From Hymenobacter nivis (lineage in GTDB: Bacteria > Bacteroidota > Bacteroidia > Cytophagales > Hymenobacteraceae), in assembly GCF_003149515.1 (NCBI RefSeq), contig NZ_CP029145.1, positions 3,534,001-3,598,000 on the forward strand: DNA of 64,000 bases, read 5' to 3'. The position numbers and the translations under genes are program-made. The notes beneath the pieces are model-generated. The model was given only the letters and a program-made list of their open reading frames with translations. It was not told where the DNA came from and made no database searches. Positions 7,549-16,192 of this stretch are shown here, piece by piece; within the stretch, counting starts at the first letter, position 1, and every line of letters begins with the position of its first letter.

Positions 7549-9387
7549 ATGTGCGGCATTGTTGCGTACCTGGGCCACCGTCAGGCCTGCCCCATTATCC
7601 TCAAAGGCCTCCACCGGCTCGAATACCGCGGCTACGACTCAGCCGGCGTGGCCCTGATGAACGACGGGGAGCTGAACGTGTACAAGAAAAAGGGCAAGGT
7701 GGCGGAGCTGGAGAAGTATATCGCCGAGAAGGATACCCAGGCACGCGTGGGCATGGGCCACACCCGCTGGGCCACCCACGGCGAGCCCAACGACACCAAC
7801 GCCCACCCGCACTACTCGACCTCGGAGCGGCTGGCCATCATCCACAACGGCATTATTGAGAACTACGCGGCCCTGAAAACGCACTTGCAGCAACAGGGCC
7901 ACGAGTTTCATTCGGACACCGATACGGAGGTATTCGTGAACCTGATTGAGGAGATTCAGACCCAAAACCACTGCAACCTGGAGGAGGCCGTGCGCCTGGC
8001 CCTGCACGAAGTGGTGGGGGCCTACGCCATCGTGGTGATGAGCCGCGACGCCCCCAACCAGCTCATCGCCGCCCGTAAGGGCTCGCCGATGGTGATTGGT
8101 ATCGGCGACGGCGAGTTTTTCATCGCCTCCGACGCCACGCCCATCATCGAGTACACCAACGAGGTGGTGTACGTGAACGACTACGAGATTGCCATCATCC
8201 GCGACGGGCGGCTGGAGCTGCGCAGCAAGGAGGACGTGGAGCAGACGCCCTACATCCAGAAGCTGGAAATGGAGCTGGACAGCATCGAGAAGGGCGGCTA
8301 CGAGCACTTCATGCTGAAGGAGATTTTCGAGCAGCCGCGCTCCATCATGGACTCGATGCGCGGCCGCCTGGAGCTGAACGCTGGCCACCTGAACATGGGC
8401 GGCTTCCGGGCCTACGAGCAGAAATTCGTGAACGCCCAGCGCATTATCATCGTGGCCTGCGGCACGAGCTGGCACGCCGGCCTGGTGGCCGAGTACCTGC
8501 TGGAGGACCTGGCCCGCATCCCAGTGGAAGTGGAGTACGCCTCGGAATTCCGCTACCGCAACCCCATCATCACGGAGCGCGACATCGTGATTGCCATTTC
8601 GCAGAGCGGTGAAACGGCCGATACGCTGGCCGCCATTGAGCTTGCCAAAAGCAAGGGCGCCACCATCTTCGGCATCTGCAACGTGGTGGGCAGCAGCATT
8701 GCCCGCGCCACCGACGCCGGGGCCTATACCCACGCGGGCCCCGAAATTGGGGTGGCCAGCACCAAGGCCTTCACGGCCCAGGTAACGGTGCTGACCCTGC
8801 TGGCCATGCTGATGGGCCAGAAGCGCGGCACGATTACCGACACCAAGCTGCGCGAGCTGATGGTGGAGCTGGACACGATTCCGGCCAAGGTGGAGCAGGC
8901 GCTGAAGCTGGACGACGAGATCCGTAACATCGCCGCCGTGTTCTGCGACGTGCCCAACTTCCTGTACCTGGGCCGCGGCTACAACTTCCCGGTGGCGCTG
9001 GAAGGGGCCCTCAAGCTCAAGGAAATCAGCTACATCCACGCCGAGGGCTACCCGGCCGCCGAGATGAAGCACGGCCCCATCGCTCTCATCGACGAGAACA
9101 TGCCGGTGGTAGTTATCGCCACCCGCGATAGCTCCTACGAGAAGGTGGTGAGCAACATCCAGGAGGTTAAGGCCCGCAAAGGCCGCATCATCGCCGTGGT
9201 CACGGAGGGCGACGACGTGATCCGCGGCATGGCCGAGTTCGTCATCGAAGTGCCCTACACCTCGGAGGCCCTGGTGCCGCTCGTGTCGGTCATTCCGCTG
9301 CAACTGCTAAGCTACCACATCGCCGTGATGCGCGGCTGCAACGTGGACCAGCCCCGCAACCTGGCCAAATCAGTTACGGTAGAGTAA
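7549..9387 (+). CDS. glmS: glutamine-fructose-6-phosphate aminotransferase (isomerizing)
   Basis: 612 residues, the standard length. Makes glucosamine 6-phosphate from fructose 6-phosphate and glutamine, the first step towards UDP-GlcNAc for peptidoglycan and outer-membrane glycans. The N-terminus M-C-G-I-V puts the nucleophile Cys at residue 2 of the class II glutamine amidotransferase domain (about 1-230). Two SIS domains follow, with C-G-T-S-W-H near 305 and S-Q-S-G-E-T-A-D-T near 350, and the C-terminus ends in N-L-A-K-S-V-T-V-E, which is diagnostic. It stands alone, followed by a long hairpin and ridA. Confidence 0.97.
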   Translation: MCGIVAYLGHRQACPIILKGLHRLEYRGYDSAGVALMNDGELNVYKKKGKVAELEKYIAEKDTQARVGMGHTRWATHGEPNDTNAHPHYSTSERLAIIHNGIIENYAALKTHLQQQGHEFHSDTDTEVFVNLIEEIQTQNHCNLEEAVRLALHEVVGAYAIVVMSRDAPNQLIAARKGSPMVIGIGDGEFFIASDATPIIEYTNEVVYVNDYEIAIIRDGRLELRSKEDVEQTPYIQKLEMELDSIEKGGYEHFMLKEIFEQPRSIMDSMRGRLELNAGHLNMGGFRAYEQKFVNAQRIIIVACGTSWHAGLVAEYLLEDLARIPVEVEYASEFRYRNPIITERDIVIAISQSGETADTLAAIELAKSKGATIFGICNVVGSSIARATDAGAYTHAGPEIGVASTKAFTAQVTVLTLLAMLMGQKRGTITDTKLRELMVELDTIPAKVEQALKLDDEIRNIAAVFCDVPNFLYLGRGYNFPVALEGALKLKEISYIHAEGYPAAEMKHGPIALIDENMPVVVIATRDSSYEKVVSNIQEVKARKGRIIAVVTEGDDVIRGMAEFVIEVPYTSEALVPLVSVIPLQLLSYHIAVMRGCNVDQPRNLAKSVTVE

Positions 9388-9394
9388 AAAAAAA

Positions 9395-9480
9395 GTGAAA
9401 ATGAGGGGGAATGTGGGAGGTGTGAAAATTGATTAATTCTCGTCAATTTTCACACCTCCCACATTCCCCCTCATTTTCAC
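9395..9480. terminator. long perfect hairpin made of repeated words
   Basis: 38-bp perfect arms (GTGAAAATGAGGGGGAATGT... and its complement) with a loop of about 10 nt. A further partial copy of the same words (ATTTCCCACATTCTTCTCAT and on) continues to 9510. It separates glmS from ridA and probably terminates glmS. Confidence 0.8.
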
Positions 9481-9516
9481 ATTTCCCACATTCTTCTCAT
9501 TTTCACATTCAAGCAC

Positions 9517-9900
9517 ATGCCCCACCAAATCATCCTCACCGACCAGGCGCCCGCACCCATCGGGCCCTACAGCCAAGCCGTGCGCGCCGGCAACACCGTG
9601 TACGTATCGGGCCAGATTCCGCTGGACGCGGCCGGCCAGCTCGTGCCCGGCGACGTGGCCGCCCAGGCTCACCAGGTACTAAAGAACCTGACCGCCGTGC
9701 TGGCCGCCGCCGGCTTGCAGCTCACCGACGTGGTGAAGTGCAGCATTTTCGTGAAGGACCTGGGTAATTTTGCTGCCATCAACCAAGTGTACGGCACGTA
9801 CTTCGCCGATGCCACCGCGCCGGCTCGCGAAACCGTGGAAGTGGCCCGCCTGCCGCGCGACGTTGAAGTGGAAATCTCCTGCATTGCTGTGGGCGAGTAG
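9517..9900 (+). CDS. ridA: RidA family enamine/imine deaminase
   Basis: 127 residues. RidA proteins hydrolyse reactive 2-aminoacrylate-type enamines in the cytosol. The N-terminal I-G-P-Y-S-Q-A-V, the V-S-G-Q-I-P-L-D strand and the conserved Arg in P-A-R-E-T-V-E-V are all present, so the active archetype rather than a non-catalytic homologue is likely. Length fits the trimeric YjgF/YER057c/UK114 family. Downstream is a 3'-end repeat shared with position 36494 and then an IS remnant. Confidence 0.92.
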   Translation: MPHQIILTDQAPAPIGPYSQAVRAGNTVYVSGQIPLDAAGQLVPGDVAAQAHQVLKNLTAVLAAAGLQLTDVVKCSIFVKDLGNFAAINQVYGTYFADATAPARETVEVARLPRDVEVEISCIAVGE

Positions 9901-9958
9901 GGGCCCCGGGCCGGGCTACCGGCTTTTCGCCGGCTGCCCGGTAACCGCTGAACGATGC
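9901..9958. repeat. 3'-end repeat, copy 1
   Basis: Starts directly after the ridA stop codon: GGGCCCCGG, then a hairpin CCGGCTTTTCGCCGG, GCTGCCCG and a TAACCG tail. A close copy follows the beta-helix lipoprotein gene at 36494-36551. Probably a dispersed terminator-like repeat. Confidence 0.65.
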
Positions 9959-10055
9959 GCCGCCCTGGCCATCGGCACCCAGGGGCCCTGCTAAATACGA
10001 AACTGTACTACTCCCCAAAAACTGGACAGTGAAAGCGGGCTAGCTTAGCTCGATT

Positions 10056-10345
10056 ATGACCCCAAAACGCACCCGCCGTCGTTACACGGCTGAGTTCAAA
10101 GCCGAGGTAGCGCTGGCTGCGCTCACCGAGCGCCAGCCGCTAGCCGAGTTGGCCGCCCACTACAATTGGCGGTGGCCCAAATTACGCGATGGAAGCTGCA
10201 ATTGCGCCAGCAGGCATCCCAGGCCTTCGCCGAAACGCCCGTTGCTGGTGAAGCAGTGCCGGATGTAGAGCCTTTGTACGCGGCCATTGGCCGGCTGCAA
10301 GTGGAAAACGCGCTGCTAAAAAAAACGCTGGGGCCATGTCGGTAG
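10056..10345 (+). pseudogene. IS3-family OrfA (helix-turn-helix), frameshifted
   Basis: The start MTPKRTRRRYTAEFKAEVAL is a typical transposase_8 (OrfA) N-terminus. Near 10165-10172 the frame shifts; reading continues in another frame as V-A-Q-I-T-R-W-K-L-Q-L-R and then a leucine-rich tail ending L-L-K-K-T-L-G-P-C-R at the stop 10343-10345. The intact protein would be about 95 residues. The A-rich AAAAAAA tract near 10318 is where IS3 elements usually make the programmed -1 shift into OrfB. Confidence 0.85.
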
Positions 10346-11160
10346 CCCAGCAACGTACCGTGGTCGCCCAGGCCGACCCGGCCAGCTCGGTGCAGGCCCG
10401 CTGCCAGGCGGTGGGTCTTTCGCGCAGTAGTTTTTATTACCAGCCGCGCCTATAATCTGGAGCTGATGCGCCTACTCGCCGAAGAGTTTGCCGACCACAA
10501 TTTCAAGGGCGTGCTCGGCCTGCGCGACCACCTGCGCCTGGTCGGCCACGCTGTCAACGAAAAGCGTGTACGCCGCCTCGTGCGCCTGATGGACCACGGG
10601 CCGGGCTATCCCAAGCCGCGCTTAAGCGTGCCGGGACAAGGCGTTACGCCCTATCCCTACCTGCTGCGGGACCGGCCGGCGACGGCCCCGGATGAGGTGT
10701 GGAGCACCGACATTACCTTGTACTCATGGCCAAGGGCTTCCGCTACCTGGCTGCTGTGCTCGACTGGCACTCACGCTACGTGCTGAGCTAGCAGTTCTCC
10801 AATACGCTGGACGTGGGCTTTTGCCTGCAGACGCTGGCTGATGCCCTGCGCGTCGCCCCGGCCCCACACATCTTCCATTCCGACTAGGGCAGCCAGTTCA
10901 CCTCCCTGGCCTACGAGCAGGCCTTGCTCGCCGCCGGCTGCCGCATTAGCCGCGACGGCCGGGGCCGCGCTACCGATAATGCCTTCATCGAGCGGCTCTG
11001 GCGCACGGTTAAATGGGAGCACAGCTACCTCAACTCGGCCAATGATGGCCACCACCTGCACCAGCAATTACAGGCGTACTTTGCCTACTACAACCACCGC
11101 CGACCCCACCAAAGATTGCGCGGCCAGATACCCGCCCAGATCTTTCGCCAAAACTCTTAA
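10336..11160 (+). pseudogene. IS3-family OrfB transposase (DDE), multiply broken
   Basis: Fragments of an rve-type integrase core can be joined across frames: MSVAQQRTVV... stops at 10453 after F-Y-Y-Q-P-R-L; the next frame carries L-M-R-L-L-A-E-E-F to W-S-T-D-I-T; a further shift near 10720 restores the first frame with M-A-K-G-F-R-Y-L. Two in-frame stops follow, TAG at 10789-10791 (Trp expected) and TAG at 10885-10887 in H-S-D-(Q)-G-S-Q-F. The end, with N-A-F-I-E-R-L-W-R-T-V-K-W-E and Y-N-H-R-R-P-H-Q, is well kept. At least two shifts and two nonsense changes make it dead. Confidence 0.88.
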
Positions 11161-11224
11161 TTCAAACATAACTATATTTCTTAACACGACCCGCTAAACT
11201 GTCCAGTTTTTGGGGAGTAGTACA

Positions 11225-11324
11225 GCTCGTGCCCTACGACGCGGCCGCCATGCGCGAGTACAAAATCACGAAGCGCGTGAACTCGCCCGCACACAACGAC
11301 CCCGAGGTGCTGGCCGCCGCGTAG
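11225..11324 (+). pseudogene. C-terminal remnant of a YedK/HMCES-like (SOSRAP) gene
   Basis: Directly after the IS right end, an open frame encodes about 33 residues: L-V-P-Y-D-A-A-A-M-R-E-Y, then R-V-N-S-P-A-H-N-D-P-E and a TAG stop. The V-N-S-P...N-D-P pattern resembles the end of SOS-response-associated peptidases, which cap abasic sites through an N-terminal Cys. The N-terminal catalytic part is absent from the window. Truncation by the IS or by a deletion next to it is inferred. The short match limits certainty. Confidence 0.55.
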
Positions 11325-11361
11325 CCCGCCGGGGCTCCCGACGGGGCTAGTGGAACGTACC

Positions 11362-11430
11362 GCCAAGCTGCGCTTGGCCTTGCCTATGCTGCAATAGGGC
11401 CCCTAGAGCAAGGCTAAGCGCAGTTTGGCA
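11362..11430. terminator. imperfect 22-bp hairpin
   Basis: Arms GCCAAGCTGCGCTTGGCCTTGC (11362-11383) and its near complement (11408-11429), with two mismatches and a 24-nt loop. Located between the yedK-like remnant and the convergent minus-strand secreted-protein gene, so a shared terminator is likely. Confidence 0.6.
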
Positions 11431-11454
11431 GACACCCATCGTTCCAAAACTGTG

Positions 11455-11943
11455 CTAGCGATGCATGCCCTCGCCCAGGCCCTGCTGGATAATGCGGAAA
11501 GCCGGGTCGTTGGGCTTCAACACTTTGCGTAACTGGTTTTTAGCCTGCACGAAGTGCGGGCGGGCGTCCACGAGCTGGCCCAACTGCATGGACAGGATGC
11601 CCGCGTACAGGTGCAAATAGCCCTGTGCCTTGGGCGTGGACGGGGCCGTGGGCAGCCGGCTGTTGAAGAACGCCAGCAGGGCTGGGGCGGCGTTCTCCGC
11701 TTCGTAGATGCTCATCAGGTCGGTGTACACCTGCTCGTCGTTCGGGTTGAGCCGGAACAGCTGGCCGGTGAGGGCCGGGGCCTGCGGCGCGTGGGCCGCC
11801 ACGGCCGCGGCTACCTCGCCCTTGAGGGCCGCGTAGGGCCCCGTGGGGGTCGTGGTAGTGGGTGCCGCTCCCGGCGTTTGCGCCCGCAGCGGGGCCGGGG
11901 CCCCAGCCAATAGTAAACCAATAACAAGCAGAGCAAAGCGCAT
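11455..11943 (-). CDS. secreted TPR-like hypothetical protein
   Basis: 162 residues from MRFALLVIGLLLAGAPAPLRAQ, a clear signal peptide with cleavage after A-Q; the frame runs further upstream but the Met at 11943 (or 11949) gives the natural signal sequence. The mature part has a helical, Ala-rich pattern (F-R-L-N-P-N-D-E-Q-V-Y-T-D-L-M, Y-L-H-L-Y-A-G-I-L-S-M-Q-L-G-Q-L-V-D-A-R-P-H-F) that resembles one or two tetratricopeptide repeats. No enzyme motif is visible. Divergent from the acyltransferase gene. Function unknown. Confidence 0.7.
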   Translation of the reverse strand: MRFALLVIGLLLAGAPAPLRAQTPGAAPTTTTPTGPYAALKGEVAAAVAAHAPQAPALTGQLFRLNPNDEQVYTDLMSIYEAENAAPALLAFFNSRLPTAPSTPKAQGYLHLYAGILSMQLGQLVDARPHFVQAKNQLRKVLKPNDPAFRIIQQGLGEGMHR

Positions 11944-12170
11944 AACCATCCAAAAAATGACCAGGGGAATTGGGCCGGCAAGTAACCACCGGCGCGCCAC
12001 ACCTTGCCCAGCTCTCGGCCAGGCGGCCGGTTGCCAACCCTTGCCCGGCCTATCGGAAGGCGGCGAAAAGCAAGGCGCTGTGCCTGCCCGGGGCCCCGCG
12101 CAGCGGGCGCGCCAGGGCCCCCGGCGGCCCGGCCCGGCGCAATGCCCGGCGGCACCGTATTTTGCTGCCT

Positions 12171-13556
12171 ATGCTGGCCTACCACATCATGAAACCCATC
12201 GTGCAGGCGTCGCTGCGCGTGTTTTTTCGGCGCGCCGAGGTGCGCCACCCCAAGCGTCTGGCGCTGCCGGGGCCCCTGCTGCTGGCTGTGAACCACCCCA
12301 ATACCCTGATGGACCCGCTGCTGGTGGCCGCCCATATGCCCCGCCCGGCGGCGTTCCTGGCCAAGAGCACGTTCTTCAAAAACCCGGTGTTGCGGGCCAT
12401 CTTTGAATCGGTAAACTGCCTGCCCATCTACCGCCGGCAGGATGCCGAAGCGGCCGCCACCGCCAGCGGCCGGGCCCTGAACGCCGCCGAGTTGCACGCC
12501 CAAAACGAGGCTGCTTTCGGCAAATGCTACGATTACCTGGAGCAGGGCCGGGCCATCATGATTTTTCCCGAAGGCGTCAGCCTGAACGAGCGCAAGCTGC
12601 GCCCCCTCAAGACCGGGGCCGCCCGCATTGCGCTGGGGGCCGAGGCCCGGCACAATTTCCAGCTGGGCGTGCACGTGCTGCCGGTGGGCATCAACTACTT
12701 CGATCCCACGCGGTTCCGCTCCGACGTGCTGCTGAACGTGGCCCCGCCCATCCGGGTGGCCGACTATGCCGCGGCCTACGCCGCCGACCCTGACGCCGCG
12801 GCCGACGCCCTCACCGCCGCCATCCGCCAGGCGCTGGAGCGGCGCCTCGTCATCAGCCGCGACGCGGCCAGCGACGCCCTGGGCCATCAGATTGAGCGCA
12901 CCTTCGGCGACCACCTCAACCCCGACGACGACCCCGATACGCTCTACGACAACTTCCAGCTCGGGCGCACGCTGCTGCAAGCCGTGGCCTACTTCGAGCA
13001 GCACGACCCCGCCCGCCTCGCCGCCGTGCGCAGCCAGCTCGCTGATTACCTGGGGGCCCTGCACCGTCACGGCCTCGACGATGCGGCCCTCGACGAGCAG
13101 CGCCGCGGCCGCCTGGCCGGCCTTGTGAACCTGGCCCTGGGCCTGCCCGTGTGGCTATACGGGGTGCTCAACAACTACCTGCCCTACCGGCTGCCGGCGG
13201 CCGTGGCCACGCGCGTGACGCCTGCCGAGCCCGAGTTCCGGGCGGCGGTGATGATGGGCGTGGGGCTGGTGGTGTTTCCGCTTTTCTATGGGCTGCAAGC
13301 CGCCGCCGTGCAGCACTGGCTCACGCACCGCTGGTGGCTGACGGCGCTGTACGTGCTCAGCTTGCCCATCAGCGGCTTCTACGCCCTGGGCTACGGGGTG
13401 GAGCTGGCGGCCCGGCTGCGGCGGCTGCGGGCGCTGCGGCTGTTCCGGCAGGCCCCGGCGGTAGGGGCGGGGCTGCTGGCCCAGCGGGCGGCCATCGTGG
13501 CGGCCCTGGAGGCGGCGCGGGTGCGCTACCTCGGAGCCTCGGCGCGCCCGGCTTAG
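12171..13556 (+). CDS. lysophospholipid acyltransferase family protein (PlsC-like)
   Basis: 461 residues from the Met at 12171. The acyltransferase motif N-H-P-N-T-L-M-D (H-x4-D) lies near residues 42-49, and F-P-E-G-V-S near 138 is the glycerophosphate-binding motif; both are typical of PlsC-like enzymes that acylate lysophospholipids. The C-terminal third holds three hydrophobic segments, so the protein is membrane-bound. It is longer than a simple PlsC, matching the larger Bacteroidota variants annotated as glycerol acyltransferases. A TATTTTG element ends 6 nt before the start codon. Exact acyl acceptor unknown. Confidence 0.85.
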   Translation: MLAYHIMKPIVQASLRVFFRRAEVRHPKRLALPGPLLLAVNHPNTLMDPLLVAAHMPRPAAFLAKSTFFKNPVLRAIFESVNCLPIYRRQDAEAAATASGRALNAAELHAQNEAAFGKCYDYLEQGRAIMIFPEGVSLNERKLRPLKTGAARIALGAEARHNFQLGVHVLPVGINYFDPTRFRSDVLLNVAPPIRVADYAAAYAADPDAAADALTAAIRQALERRLVISRDAASDALGHQIERTFGDHLNPDDDPDTLYDNFQLGRTLLQAVAYFEQHDPARLAAVRSQLADYLGALHRHGLDDAALDEQRRGRLAGLVNLALGLPVWLYGVLNNYLPYRLPAAVATRVTPAEPEFRAAVMMGVGLVVFPLFYGLQAAAVQHWLTHRWWLTALYVLSLPISGFYALGYGVELAARLRRLRALRLFRQAPAVGAGLLAQRAAIVAALEAARVRYLGASARPA

Positions 13557-13807
13557 GGCCCCGGGTCCTCCGCCAGTTGCCCGGTTTTTGCCCAAGTCCT
13601 GCCAATCATTAGCCCGGTTATCAAGGCGGTGCGCGGTAGTGCGCACTTTATGGTTCGCACTACCGCGCCGATTCAACGATTACCGGGCAGCGATGCACAC
13701 CACAAAGTGCGCATAACAACCCAGCTGCCTTTTACGCCAACCTAAGATTTGCGCTAGTTGCTTGTTGTCAGTTGTCTGTGCTAATTCTGATAACCAACAA
13801 CTAAAGC
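13557..13807. other. intergenic region with 13-bp hairpin
   Basis: Contains perfect arms GCGCGGTAGTGCG (13631-13643) and complement (13656-13668) around a 12-nt loop, downstream of the acyltransferase gene, and a short word-repeat stretch (GTTGCTTGTTGTCAGTTGTC ... ACCAACAACTA, 13757-13802) next to the convergent chromate transporter gene. No ORF supported. Confidence 0.5.
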
Positions 13808-15058
13808 CTACCCCGCCAGGGCCCCCGCGCCCAGTGCCGCCGCCACCAGCGCCACGGCCGGTACCCGCTCCCAGAGCAGCAGCAGGAACGTGGTGCCCAC
13901 CAGCAGCGGGTTCAGGGGCACGGCGGCAATGGGGCCCAGGTGCCAGTGCCAGGGCAGGGCCAGTAGGCGGTCGGGGAGGGGGTGGTAGAGCAGCAGCGTA
14001 GCGGCGCAGACCAGCCCGGCGCTCACGGCATTGATGCCTTCGAGCGAGGCCTTCACCACGCGGTACTGCCGCAGCCGGGCCCAGAAGCGCAACACGAAGA
14101 AAATCAGGAACGTACCCGGTAGGAAGATGCCCGCCGTGCCCACCAGGGCCCCCAGCACCTGGCCGGTGGTGCCGCTGCCCTGCGCCCGCATGGCCAGGGC
14201 CCCGATGTAGGCGGCAATGGAAAAATTGGGCCCCGGCACCAGCTGCACCACGCCCAGGCCCGACAAAAACTCGGGCGCCGTGAGGTAGTGCTTAAACTCG
14301 ACGAACTCGGCGAACAGCAGCGGGGCCAGCACCTGCCCGCCCCCAAACACCAGCGAACCGTTGCGGTAAAAGTTCTCGAACAGCCGCACCGGCAGCCAGT
14401 GCGTGTAGTGCCCCAGCACCGCCGCGCCCACTAAAATGCCCAGCCAAAGCAGGAAATTGGCCCATTCCACTTGCAGCGGCTTCTTCTCGGTTTCGATGGC
14501 GTGCTTGCGGTAGCGCGCCGTGGTCACGGCGCCGCCGGCCAGCAGCAGCACCGGTAGCACCCACGGCAGCTGAAAGAAGTAGGCCAGCATAGCCGAGGCC
14601 ACGGTGAGGGCCACCGCGGTCTTGGTTTGAATCACTTTCTCGCCGATGCGATAGGCCGAAAACGCCACGAAGCCCACCGCCACCGGCTGCACAAACTGCA
14701 CTAGCGCCGCCACCAGCACGGGGTTTAAGCGGCTGAGGGTGAGGGCGGCCAGCGTCATGAGCACCGTGGCCGGCAGTACCCACACCAGCAGCGTGAGGTA
14801 GGCCAGGTTGGGGCCCCCCAGCCGGTAGCCAATCACGGTCACGGTTTGGGTGGAGGTGGGCCCCGGCAGCAGCGCGCACAGGGCCTGTAGCTCCAGCAGC
14901 TCGGCGGCGCTGAGGTAGCGGCGCTTCTCCACCAGCAGGCGGAACATCATGGCCAGGTGCGCCGAGGGCCCCCCGAAGGCCGTGCAGGCCAGTGCGGCCA
15001 CGTCTTTCAGAAACACGAAGTTGCGGCCCCGGCGCAGGCGGCGCCCGCCCTTCCGCAA
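13808..15058 (-). CDS. chrA: chromate efflux transporter, two-domain ChrA
   Basis: About 416 residues with two CHR domains, as in long-chain ChrA: the first with T-A-F-G-G-P-S-A-H and L-P-G-P-T-S-T-Q-T, the second with F-G-G-G-Q-V-L-A-P-L and V-P-G-P-N-F-S-I-A. Ten or more membrane segments are evident. The family exports chromate. Start is uncertain: the only Met upstream (15199) lies inside a terminator hairpin, so a TTG at 15058 (before R-K-G-G-R-R-L) or a GTG at 15016 is more likely. No chromate-reductase gene is nearby. Confidence 0.85.
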   Translation of the reverse strand: MRKGGRRLRRGRNFVFLKDVAALACTAFGGPSAHLAMMFRLLVEKRRYLSAAELLELQALCALLPGPTSTQTVTVIGYRLGGPNLAYLTLLVWVLPATVLMTLAALTLSRLNPVLVAALVQFVQPVAVGFVAFSAYRIGEKVIQTKTAVALTVASAMLAYFFQLPWVLPVLLLAGGAVTTARYRKHAIETEKKPLQVEWANFLLWLGILVGAAVLGHYTHWLPVRLFENFYRNGSLVFGGGQVLAPLLFAEFVEFKHYLTAPEFLSGLGVVQLVPGPNFSIAAYIGALAMRAQGSGTTGQVLGALVGTAGIFLPGTFLIFFVLRFWARLRQYRVVKASLEGINAVSAGLVCAATLLLYHPLPDRLLALPWHWHLGPIAAVPLNPLLVGTTFLLLLWERVPAVALVAAALGAGALAG

Positions 15059-15154
15059 GGGGACCGGAAACGAGCGGGGAGTGGGGGGCGGGGGCGGCAC
15101 GAACGGGTAGTAATGGCGGGCGCCGAAGATAACGGCCGGCCGGGGCCCCGCAAA

Positions 15155-15187
15155 AAAAAGACTGCTCGGGGCCCCGGGCAGTCTTTT
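15155..15187. terminator. hairpin downstream of the oxygenase gene
   Basis: Arms AAAGACTGC and GCAGTCTTT flank a GC-rich loop; on the minus strand a T run follows. It ends the 2OG-Fe(II) oxygenase gene transcribed from the right. Confidence 0.75.
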
Positions 15188-15208
15188 GCAAAACGGCAAA
15201 AAAGATAT

Positions 15209-16192
15209 TTATTTCTTTTTCAAGCCTAACTCAATCAGGCGCTCGTTCAAAAATTCGCCAGCCGTGATGTCGGCTTCCTTCTTGGGGTTGTCGGCCGTGA
15301 CGAGGTGCGGCAGGGCGGCCAGGCTCATTTCCGAGCGTGGGTGCATGAAGAACGGAATACTGTAGCGCGAGGTGTTCATCTTCTCGCGCGGCGGGTTCAC
15401 CACCCGGTGGATGGTGCTGCGCAGCACACCGTTGGTGAGGCGCTGGAGCATGTCGCCCACGTTCACCACAATCTGGTCGGGCAGGGCCGTGATGGCAATC
15501 CACTGGCCGTCGCGGCGCAGCACTTGCAGGCCGTCGGCGCTGGCGCCCATCAGCAAGGTAATCAGGTTGATGTCACCGTGCTCGGCGGCGCGCACCGCGT
15601 CGGCCGGCACCGCGTCGGGGTCCTCAATCGGGAAGTAGTGGATGGGCCGCAGGATGGAGTTGCCGTGGCGCACTTTGTCGTCGAAGTAGTTTTCGGGTAG
15701 CTCCAGGTACAGGGCGATGGCGCGGAGCACGTCCTGGCCGGCGGCCTCCAGCGTGCGGTAGGCGTTGAAGGTGCTATCGTGAAAACCAGGCACTTCCGCG
15801 GGCCAGATGTTGTCGGGATACTCGCCCTTCACGGGGTCGGTGGCGTCTTCCACCTCCTGGCCCACGTGGTAAAATTCCTTGAGGTCGCCGGTGTTGCGGC
15901 CCTTGGCGTGCTCCTTGCCCTTGCTGATGTAGCCGCGCTGGCCGGCCAGCTCCGGCTTTTCATAGGCCTGCTTGGCCGCATCGGGCAGCTGGAAAAACGC
16001 CTGCACGTTGGCGTACAGCTCCTTGGTTTGCGCGTCGTTGAGGCCGTGGTTTTTCAGGGCCACGAAGCCAATGCTTTGGTACGCTTTGCCGAGCTGCTGC
16101 ACAAAGTGCGCCTTGCGCTGCGGGTCGCCGGAGCGGAAATCGGCGAGGTCGAGGGACGGAATCTGGTCCAGGAGCGGGTCTTGCATGGCCAA
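15209..16192 (-). CDS. isopenicillin N synthase family 2OG-Fe(II) oxygenase
   Basis: 327 residues. The N-terminal DIOX_N region (I-P-S-L-D-L, G-F-V-A-L-K-N-H-G) and C-terminal jelly-roll core are present. Iron ligands appear in H-G-D (H-x-D) followed by the distal His in S-T-I-H-R-V-V-N-P, and the 2-oxoglutarate-binding R-x-S occurs in R-Y-S-I-P-F-F. Family members hydroxylate or oxidise small molecules with Fe(II) and usually 2-oxoglutarate; the substrate cannot be inferred. An alternative Met lies two codons in (MQDPLL). It stands alone, divergent from a lipoprotein gene. Confidence 0.88.
   Translation of the reverse strand: MAMQDPLLDQIPSLDLADFRSGDPQRKAHFVQQLGKAYQSIGFVALKNHGLNDAQTKELYANVQAFFQLPDAAKQAYEKPELAGQRGYISKGKEHAKGRNTGDLKEFYHVGQEVEDATDPVKGEYPDNIWPAEVPGFHDSTFNAYRTLEAAGQDVLRAIALYLELPENYFDDKVRHGNSILRPIHYFPIEDPDAVPADAVRAAEHGDINLITLLMGASADGLQVLRRDGQWIAITALPDQIVVNVGDMLQRLTNGVLRSTIHRVVNPPREKMNTSRYSIPFFMHPRSEMSLAALPHLVTADNPKKEADITAGEFLNERLIELGLKKK

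Larger units (their letters stand above)
10004..11224. mobile_element. IS3-family insertion sequence, inactivated
   Basis: A 1221-bp element bounded by perfect 27-bp inverted repeats (left 10004-10030, right 11198-11224) that begin TGTACTACTCCCCAAAAACT. It encodes an OrfA/OrfB pair in the IS3 layout, with OrfB overlapping OrfA in another frame. Both reading frames are broken, so it cannot supply its own transposase. Flanking bases (ACGAAAC on the left, GCTCGTG on the right) show no target duplication. The right end abuts the tail of a yedK-like gene, whose front part is not on the left side, which points to an IS-linked deletion. Confidence 0.9.

Noticed and set aside
7639..9303. 554-codon open frame antisense to glmS
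   Set aside because: High-GC coding DNA often leaves the opposite strand open. The translation is His/Val/Gly-rich without any family signature.
13155..13676. Minus-strand ORFs across the acyltransferase gene end
   Set aside because: Arg/Pro/Gly-rich shadows of the plus-strand gene with no motif.
15059..15199. Met start of the chromate transporter at 15199
   Set aside because: It lies inside the terminator hairpin of the oxygenase gene, and the added residues are Pro/Arg-rich without similarity to ChrA.
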